Below, piece by piece: positions 56,246 through 64,000 of a stretch of DNA of 64,000 nt (position 1 is the first letter of the stretch; each line of letters opens with the position of its first letter). The position numbers were made by a program, and so were the translations under genes. The notes below the pieces were generated by a model. The model made no database searches. It saw nothing but the letters and a program-made list of their open reading frames with translations, and was not told the DNA's origin. The stretch comes from Heracleum sosnowskyi (lineage: Eukaryota > Streptophyta > Magnoliopsida > Apiales > Apiaceae): contig CM061235.1 in NCBI GenBank assembly GCA_030848705.1, positions 139,631,228 through 139,695,227 on the forward strand. The letters run 5' to 3'.

Positions 56246-58712
56246 TCAATACTATTATATAAAGTAGAAGACGGGGGCGGTCAATTTATAAGCATGCAAT
56301 CAATTATACTTATATAAAGGAGATAACTCTTGCCGTTTTTTATAGAAAACTTTCGTATATTTGATATTTCTATACTTATATCGGTCTTGCATACCAAATA
56401 AAGAAATTACTTGGCAAATAATTAATTATATCTCAATTGCCTTTAAAATCTTTACTAATTAAGGAAACTAAATATACAATGTTAACATTTTTGCTTTTAA
56501 AATCTTTACAAATGGAGGAAACTAAATATACACTTTTTATATTCTCCTAATTTTTTTATTAGAAAATATCTTTATTGTCTTTTAAATCTTTACTAATGAA
56601 ATCTCAATTATCTTTTAAATGCTTACTAATAGAGGAAACATATAATATTCTTGCATTTAAAATCTCTACTAATGGAGAAAGTAAAAATACAATAGATCTT
56701 TATTAATGGAGGAAACTAAATATCATTAATAGAAGAAACTAAACATTCAATTATAAGCATACAATCAATTATACTTATATAAAGGAGATAACTCTTGCCG
56801 TTTTTATAGAAAACTTTCGTATATTTGATATTTCCATACTTATATCGGTCTTGCATACCAAATAAAGAAATTACTTGGCAAATAATTAATTATATCTCAA
56901 TTGCCTTTAAAATCTTTACTAATTGAGGAAACTAAATATACAATGTTAATATTTTTGCATTTAAAATCTTTACAAATGGAGGAAACTAAATATACACTTT
57001 TAATATTCTCATAATTTTTTTATTAGAAAATATCTTTATTGTCTTTTAAATCTTTACTAATGAAGGAAATTAAATATAAATTTGTAATATTGTTGTCTTT
57101 AAAATCTTTACTGATGAAGAAAATTAAATATATATTTTTAATATTATTGTCTTTAAAATCTTTACTGATGGTGAAAACTAAATATACAATCAATTATACT
57201 TATACAAAGGAGATAACTCTTACCGTTTTTATACAAAACTTTCGTATATATGATATTTCTATACTTATATCGGTCTTGCATACCAAATAAAGAAATCAAT
57301 AGGTAAATAATTAATTTCCTTTAATACTTTCATACAAATTAATAATATAAATATACATGTAAACTATGTTAATTGTGTTCTACACTTTTTCTTGTACGCT
57401 TTGCTTTTTGTTTATTTGTCTTAGAAGTGTGTAAATTTGCATGAGCATGCTACATATTAATTTTGTTTTCTATCTTATTACTTTAGTTTGTATTCTAATG
57501 ATATAGACGAAGTTATCCACAATTAGTGTTGATTGAGTGAAGACATGGATCAATAACGAAAACATGGATCAATAAGGAGAGATGGGACTGTGAAGTGCGC
57601 CTTTTACCTCGCTCAAATTATTTTTTTTTATATTTTTTATATTTTTGCGTTTTTTAATATTAAGAAACTTCTGCTTTCGTTATCTTGATGTGATGCCGAT
57701 GTGTTTATAGGTGGATACGAGGCTATAAAGATGAGTCGAAGGTATGGATAATTATACTTGTAATAATGATTTCGACTTATAATCTTAATTCATTCATTAT
57801 TTTGATTATTTGTTACATTTTCTTTGGATGTTTAAAAATTTTTCAAGACAGAATTTTGTAAGCTTGATTATCACATAAGATTTTTTTATTTATCTTTTTC
57901 AGTTTTAATGTTGATAGGTATTGATTCAGCCTTTGATCTTTTTAATTAATTATTTGATACTGATTAGGACCTTTGCAAAATCATCAAAGCATGAAAGGAA
58001 AATGTATTAAAATTGGTTCTCCAATCAAGAGGGAAGAATCTGCGATGAATGATGGGTTTGAGAAATCTGGGATTTTATCGAATATAGCTTCGAGTATAGA
58101 TGTTGAGTTAGGTGGCAGCGGGGTTGATGCAACCTCTCCTAACTCTGAAGATGGGCGTAAGATCAGTGGTAAGATTTCTGGCGGAGTTATTCAAATGCGA
58201 GGAGTGGAGTCTAATGCTAAAGATTTTCGTAGTCTGCTAAGTAAGTATGCAGGTCAGGGTTGAGTTTGGTGTTGGTTGTTGGGGTTGTTAACGTATTTGG
58301 TTTTTAGCTAGGCGTGTAGCCTTGATTTTTGTTCAATATCTTGTATTTTAAGTGGTGTTTTCTCTTTGGTAGACTAAGTCTAGTTCAAGTCCTTTGATTG
58401 TTCAGTGGTCTGGATTGTATGTTGCTTTGTCGTTTGCTTTATTAATGAAATTCTGAATTATAAAAAAAATAAAATGAAAACACGACCATGACATGTTTTA
58501 AACAACATTTTAGCTTATCCAGTTATAATTACGATAGTATATTATATCATTATTTCATTTATTTAAAAATATTTATTTATTTATAAAATAAATCAATATT
58601 TAAAATATTTATAATTATTTATTCCATTTAAAAATATTTTTTTGCAAAATATTTTAAAATAAAATATAAAAATTATTAAAAGGCCGCTGCGAAGCGCGGT
58701 TTAGTAAACTAG
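56246..58712 (+). mobile_element. Non-autonomous Helitron F (2467 bp) with captured sequence
   Basis: The 5' end is TCAATACTATTATATAAAG with the agacgggggcgg signature. The 3' end is hairpin ggccgctgcgaagcgcgg (58682-58699), then ttagtaaaCTAG and T. A 5' module (atacttatataaaggagata, then ctcttgccgttttt) occurs three times, at 56306, 56771 and 57196. Up to about 57590 the interior resembles Helitron C; about 57590-58470 has no counterpart there and contains an exon-like open frame. Confidence 0.82.
57973..58263 (+). pseudogene. Captured 3' gene fragment (96 codons) in Helitron F
   Basis: An open frame with balanced composition (MQNHQSMKGKCIKIGSPIKR ... DFRSLLSKYAGQG) follows an acceptor-like gattag at about 57967. 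After its stop comes a plausible plant 3' UTR rich in T/G with an aatgaaattctg polyadenylation-like end at about 58445. A short upstream exon-like piece with acceptor tttatag and donor GTATGG lies at about 57711-57741. The protein family is not recognised. Its absence from the related Helitron C supports capture. A piece of a non-LTR retrotransposon is the main alternative. Confidence 0.5.
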
Positions 58713-59140
58713 TTACATTTGAATAGTGAACCAGTGAAGGTTTTGATCTCCAAAAATTTGTAGAACCTTTTTCTATTTTGAAATGTTACATTATGTATTT
58801 AACTGTGACAATTTTTATTTTATATTTTTTATTAGTAAACATATAGTCGCTTAAGTAATAAATTATTTTAACAAACAACTATCAATTTTTTTAAATAGGG
58901 GCCCTCATTTATTATTTTATCTAGGACCTCAAAAAATTCGGAATCGGATCTGCTTGAGTAGTTGTGTAGTTGTGTCTCATCAATATGCAAAACCCCACGG
59001 ATAGTGGTCATTTCTGCATGTCATAATTTATCCCATCGACAGAAATACAAATGGAATTTGATGCTCAGTACTCAATAGTCAATAACGGACACACTAGCAC
59101 AAAATTGATTTTACACGTTGTCCTTTCCATGTCGAGTGAT
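58713..59140. other. Intergenic DNA
   Basis: AT-rich, with no gene, repeat boundary or regulatory motif that I can assign. Confidence 0.4.
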
Positions 59141-59149
59141 ATATTCGTT

Positions 59150-59995
59150 ACTTCTTTTTCGTAATCGAATTAAAACCGAACCGAATCGAAATCAAAATCG
59201 AACCGAAACCGATAAAAACGGAACCGTAAAAACCGAAATCGAATTAAAACCGATCCGAAACCGAAAATTAAAAAATCAGACCGATCCTAGAGGTTCGGTT
59301 TAGGTCAAAACCGAACCGAACCGAACCGATTATTAAAATAAATGAATATATTATTTATAGTTTATATTGAATTTAAAATATCAATAATACTAATATATTT
59401 CATAAAAATAAGCGATGAAATAAAGAAGATGAATCTCCTTGTGTTGTTCTCTTTTGTCTTCATGCTGCATTTTAACTTCAAAGTCCTCATTTCCATATGT
59501 GCATTCCCATTGTCTAGCGTATCCCTCATGCAAAGTGAAGCACGAGTCACTATTACTTGCTAATTATTTATCTTTATATTGGCATTAATTCTGTTTTGTA
59601 TCATGCAACCTCATATGTGATCGCATATCAATACGGTGTTATCGCATATCATTACTGTGTGGTAGACTAAACAACTAAGCAAGTGGCCTTAAAATTGTTA
59701 AAATTGTTTGGAAATTGTGGCCTTAAACAGTGTTCTTTTTAATTTCCGTCCTTTAAATTAGCTATTTTTGTAGTTTGAACGATATATATTTTGAATTGTG
59801 TCGTTAGTTAGTTACATTCACTTAAATGTTATAACTATCATTTTAATTATTTGAATTTGTAATATTTTTTATTATAATCGGTTTTAAAATCGAAACCGAA
59901 CTGATAAAAACCGAAACCGGTAATTCGATTACGGTTACGATTATCAATTTTTAAAACAGAAGACTTTCGGTTTCGGTTCCGGTTTTACGAGGTTT
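59150..59995. repeat. Element with aaccgaacc subterminal repeats
   Basis: The left block (59160-59330) repeats aaccgaa units, and the right block (59875-59985) has aaaccgaaaccgg and the inverse ggtttcggttccggtttt. Paired inverted subterminal repeats of this kind mark plant hAT-type MITEs. The centre (59340-59870) is AT-rich. The ends are not sharply defined. Confidence 0.45.
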
Positions 59996-61236
59996 GTTCT
60001 CCACTAATGTTAAGAATTCAGATTTCGACGCATGTATTTAACTAATAAAAATTGCAGATTTTTAGAGATTCATGCAAGGAAAATAGTAAGGTATCAAAAC
60101 CAAAAAAAAATGAAACAAACTTGATAAATTGCCGTGACGCAACATCTGTCCAAACTACTTTAATGAATTTAGTATAAAACTTAATGGACAGGTTGGTTTG
60201 TGAATTGTGATTACCCATGAAAACTTGGTGATGGTCACCCCTGAAACCGCATGTTTGAGTATCATCTTTCACAACTTGGCTCATAGAGACATGCTACAGT
60301 TTTTTATAGTCTGAATAATTTAATTTAATCTACTCTGTATAACCTTTGTAATTTATTTATATATATATATATCTACATATAGAAATAAGCTCTAATTACT
60401 TGCAAATACAAAAAAAAAATGAAACACACCACTTATTTATATCAATTATATTTGATGTAAACACAAAAATACACACTTTGTAAAAAAGAGAAATGACGAT
60501 AAGGAAAATGGTCCATAATGATAAGTTAAGCACCAATTGGCCACAAGGCCATTTATGATTCGAGTTTGGTGGGTGTTTTGGGTTTTTGACTCTCCAAAAC
60601 AAAGCAAATTATTATCGGAGCATGCATTTCTCAGACTCACCTTAAGGTATGCACTTGACTTGTTTGATTCTTTCTTTTCTTATCTTGAATGTGTAGCTGT
60701 TAAAGATGGTTGTCTGAACACTGTTTATAAGGAGTTGGTCCCTAATCATGGTTTCAAGCTCTCAGTATATATTGCTCCTTTTTAAGTTGTTGGTGCATCA
60801 CTTCTCTTGATCCTTAACGCCTTTTCGACCCAGGGAGATTGTTAATGTTTTATGTATGACAGTGAGAGTTTCTGATTATAGATTTGGTTCAGTAGATATA
60901 TGTTAGAAATTAGAATATAATATAAGATCGCTTTCTCTTACATCTTAAGGTATTAGACGGACTGGTTACTTAAGCCAATTAATGAAATAGTAATATACTA
61001 AGGTGGGTTGTGCTCACTTGGGATATAATGAAACTGAGAGAGAGATAATGAATGGAATGAGATTTTTAATCTTATTTGGGGACAATGTTTATAATTTTTG
61101 TTTCTTCCTTCATTCTTTCGTAGCAATTTAAACAGAGAATCCTTTCTCCTCCTTCCTCGTTTTCCCGGCAATCTTCATTATAGATCATGATTGTTCACAA
61201 TTCTTCATTCGACTCTCTCCAAGTGAGGACAACCTA
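59996..61236. other. Intergenic region upstream of the MATE gene
   Basis: No gene is supported; short frames at 60042-60284, 60396-60602 and 60537-60785 lack domains. A (TA)n stretch lies at 60358-60372. The stretch from 61080 to 61236 is likely promoter or 5' leader (cctttctcctccttcctcg). Confidence 0.4.
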
Positions 61237-61323
61237 ATGAATTTATGCACAATATGTAGTTATACATGTACGTATCTGAATTTACATATATACTTTATTG
61301 TAGATAATTTACCTATAGCAGAC

Positions 61324-64000
61324 ATGGAGGATGCTATGAATGAAAAGCTGCTGACAGAAGTTGGAAGAGCAGAAAAGGGTGTTGATGGGGAAGGGACACT
61401 CAAAGACAAAATATGGGTAGAGTCCAAGAAAATGTGGATTGTGGCTGGTCCTGCAATATTCACCAGATTTTCAACATTCGGAGTTAGTATCATTAGCCAA
61501 GCATTCATTGGCCACATTGGATCCACAGAGCTTGCTGCCTATGCTTTGGTGTCGACTGTGTTGCTGAGATTTGCAAACGGGATACTGGTATAATCTGCCA
61601 TCTCTTTTATTGCTTGTCTATTGTTTTCCTTCGATGCTGATAAATATCCTGGTGCATCGGGGCTACATGATTGCCTTCAATTATCATAATGATTTAAAAA
61701 TAAATTATATACACTTACTAAGTGATGGATATGATGACACCAGAAGATTAAAACTTCTCACAGTATTTTTTAGGCTTAATTATAACATAAACCTTGAAGT
61801 ATGACTCTTTGTACACATAAACCCTAAAGAAAAATGTTTTACACATCAAACCTTTAAGTACCGATTATGTATATATAGACCCCTCTTCCAAAAAACACAA
61901 CCGAGTAAGGTGGGATTTGAGTGGTATTCCATGCCACCATGTCATCTCTTGCTTGAATAAGATGGGGGTACAATGTCGATAATTATATAGATGTTTATTT
62001 TTCAATCACAGAAAGGCTTTCTCAAGGATAATATTTCCCATGAAAGGACATGAACTATGGTTATTTGGTAGTGTGCTTTGGAGCAGGGGTCAGTGTATAC
62101 ATAACCAATACTTGAAGGTTCAATGTGTACGACATTTTTTTTAGGGTTCTATGTGTACAAAAAGTCATACTTCAAGGTTTATGTTATAATTAAGCCTATT
62201 TTTTATCCTAAAAGTGGTATGTATGTTACTTGTCAATGTAACAGCCCGACTTTTCGGACTATTAAATCTAAATAAAAAACTTAAATAAAGTACTATACAA
62301 TGACAATTACAAACGGAAGCGTGACAAAAGTTCTATTACAAAGCTAACTATTACAAAAGCACAACTAACGATAATCCAAAAACCAATCTATTCTGAACCT
62401 AAGATCCTCGAACTCCAAAGCTATCCCACTTGAGTTACACCGAACCTGAAAATTGTAAGGAATGAGCCATACAGCCCAGCAAGAAACCAATCGATCCAAC
62501 TAGTAGGGCAAATAACATGTATACACATATTGAAGAATACGATTTTCAATACGATAAAAATATATAAAACAATAATTCTCGATACACATTCATATTCTTA
62601 TTCTTATTCGATACAAAACGACACCACATAACAACAATAACTCGAAACCCACAATTCATGCCACGGCCACTACAACCCGGTGATAACGGTCCTAATTTTT
62701 CAGAAAGCTGTCACTATAACCCGATGACTCGGTCCTTATTCTTATTCGATATTTTCACAAACCATGGCACAAATCAGAATCCCAAGACTATTGCTTACAA
62801 ATAACACATATCAAATAATACATATCACTTCAAAATATATCATCACTAAGCCCAAGTTTATATAATAAAAACACACACACAACACATAGTTTCGAAAAAC
62901 ACTAGAAAGATCGATCGAAAACTTATCTCGACGCATCCTAGATCATGTACCCAATTCTGACAAGAACTGTTTTAACTCTTTTTGACCCTCTAAACGACGT
63001 TTTCTTGGAAAACGCAAAGGATGAAAGTTGTAGAGAATGAAAAGACCTTTCCTAAAAGTCCAGAATCATCAAATTCCAACTTACGACGAATTTTCTAAGA
63101 CTGCTGATTTGTGTATGGAATAGACCTACGAATTTTGATTAAAAAGATTAGGAAGAAGACTATGATGTTTATATAGCCTTACAAAACCCTAAGTCCAAAC
63201 TTACTACTTATCCGAACTTAAATCTGATCCATATTTTAAGCGCACTAATCTATCAATTTTAATTCCTATTTTTTTTCAAGTTTTAATCCTTTTTTCTATT
63301 TTCTAATATTATTATTATTCTGAAAATTACGGGATATTACAGTCAAGGACATTCATCCAAGTAAATATTGGCAACATTTTGAATCTTTAGTAGCTGGACA
63401 AGTCAATTTGTAAAGCTTAGTTACTGATTATTTCTTCTGAACCGGAGTTGTTGAAGGATTTTTAGGATAGCAGGGGTTTTGAGTAATATTAACTGATACA
63501 ATGTATGATTTCGGCACTGTCTAGTAGCATTTTCAATTAATAATCAAAATGGCTATTATAAGTTTTGTAATCATATATTGTTTGAAGCATGCAGTTGGGC
63601 ATGGCCAGCGCATTGGAAACACTATGTGGCCAGTCATATGGTGCAAAACAATATGACATGCTTGGAGTATATCTTCAAAGATCATGGCTTATCTTGTTCT
63701 TATGCTCAATTGTTCTATCACCAGTATTTATCTTCACCACCCCAATTCTAATAGCTTTAGGCCAGGATGAATCTATTGCTCAAGTGGCAGGAACCATTTC
63801 ACTCTGGTTAATCCCTGTGATATTTTCCTTCATTGTATCTTTCACCTGCCAAATGTTCCTCCAAGCACAGAGCAAGAATATGATTATTGCATACTTGGCA
63901 GCATTTTCGCTTGCAATCCATTGTTTTCTCTCATGGCTCTTAACAGTGAAATACAAATTTGGACTTAGTGGGGCAATGGTTTCTACAATTTTGGCATTTT
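61324..64000 (+). CDS. MATE efflux transporter (DTX-type), first two coding exons, partial
   Basis: Exon 1 is 61324-61587 (88 codons, MEDAMNEKLLTEVGRAEKGV ... RFANGIL) and ends at a GTATAATC donor. Exon 2 opens at 63595 after gcatgcag and runs off the right edge (135 codons plus one base). Together they give about 223 of the usual 480-500 residues: an acidic cytosolic N-terminus, TM1 (MWIVAGPAIFTRFSTFGVSI), the loop and TM2, then the MATE signature ALETLCGQSYGAKQYDMLGV and several further membrane segments (LILFLCSIVLSPVFIFTT; LWLIPVIFSFIVSF; QMFLQAQSKN motif; IAYLAAFSLAIHCFLSWLL). MATE proteins export organic cations, flavonoids or alkaloids by H+ or Na+ antiport at the tonoplast or plasma membrane; the sequence resembles the Arabidopsis DTX20s clade, so the substrate cannot be inferred. 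An in-frame ATG at 61237 exists, but the usual MATE start fits 61324. Confidence 0.92.
61773..62196. mobile_element. Mutator-type MITE (424 bp) with perfect 9-bp TSD
   Basis: It lies in intron 1 of the MATE gene. The ends are GGCTTAATTATAACATAAAC in inverted orientation, with similarity for about 130 bp into the element. The flanks are the identical 9-mer TATTTTTTA (61764-61772 and 62197-62205). A 9-bp TSD with long TIRs is the MULE signature. There is no coding capacity. Confidence 0.88.
62237..63341 (-). repeat. Solo LTR (1105 bp) with 5-bp TSD in MATE intron 1
   Basis: The plus strand starts TGTAACAGCCCGAC and ends CGGGATATTACA, flanked by the perfect repeat GTCAA (62232-62236 and 63342-63346). 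A TATA box (TATATAA on the minus strand, complementary to 63169-63175) points to minus-strand orientation. Blocks such as cactataacccgatgactcgg and ccactacaacccggtgataa are imperfect internal repeats. No PBS or coding sequence is attached. The superfamily is not established (gypsy is likely from the length). Confidence 0.82.

Noticed and set aside
60537..60785. 82-codon frame (MATRPFMIRVWWVFWVF) upstream of the MATE gene
   Set aside because: It has no recognisable domain and no splice-supported context; the start overlaps frames on the other strand. Chance is more likely.
61237..61323. Earlier in-frame ATG of the MATE frame at 61237
   Set aside because: The 29-residue extension (MNLCTICSYTCTYLNL) is unlike MATE N-termini. 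ATGGAGG at 61324 fits the family start and the upstream part may be leader or leader intron.

Overview
The window is a repeat-dominated, AT-rich stretch of a plant nuclear genome, almost certainly a eudicot. It holds two host genes with GT-AG introns: a CID-domain (RPRD1-like) gene and a MATE/DTX transporter. The rest is Ty1/copia and Ty3/gypsy LTR retrotransposons, a Mutator-like transposase relic, a large population of Helitrons, and MITEs of the Stowaway, hAT and Mutator types. The species cannot be named from the sequence. No prokaryotic, CRISPR or organellar content was seen.

Layout. 1-4904: 5' part of a minus-strand copia element (LTR, PBS, frameshifted gag, open pol running off the left edge). 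5174-5722: solo copia LTR with 5-bp TSD. 5975-8849: decayed MULE transposase, minus strand, that has lost its DDE core. 8850-12937: AT-rich DNA with Helitron 5' fragments and local duplications. 12938-21915: a complete young Tat-lineage gypsy element, minus strand, with two 750-bp LTRs differing at 4 sites, TSD CCCTG, one 1904-codon gag-pol frame and a satellite-like 3' UTR. 21916-33790: a head-to-tail chain of Helitrons sharing one 3' hairpin/CTAG end and carrying a MITE, a solo LTR, microsatellites and exon-like pieces. About 34640-54600: the RPRD1-like gene, 546 codons in 7 coding exons; its last intron is 12.7 kb and full of transposons. 56246-58712: another Helitron carrying a probable captured 3' exon. 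61324-64000: first two coding exons of a MATE transporter whose first intron holds a MULE-type MITE and a 1.1-kb solo LTR.

Function. The RPRD1-like protein should bind the RNA polymerase II C-terminal domain and act in transcription termination or 3'-end processing. The MATE protein should be a cation-coupled exporter in the tonoplast or plasma membrane. They are independent genes. The strongest signals beyond them are the Helitron chain, exon capture by Helitrons, the 60-bp repeat array in the gypsy 3' UTR, a YVDD-to-YVDV change in an otherwise intact young element, and the transposon-bloated intron. I saw no non-transposon accessory system.
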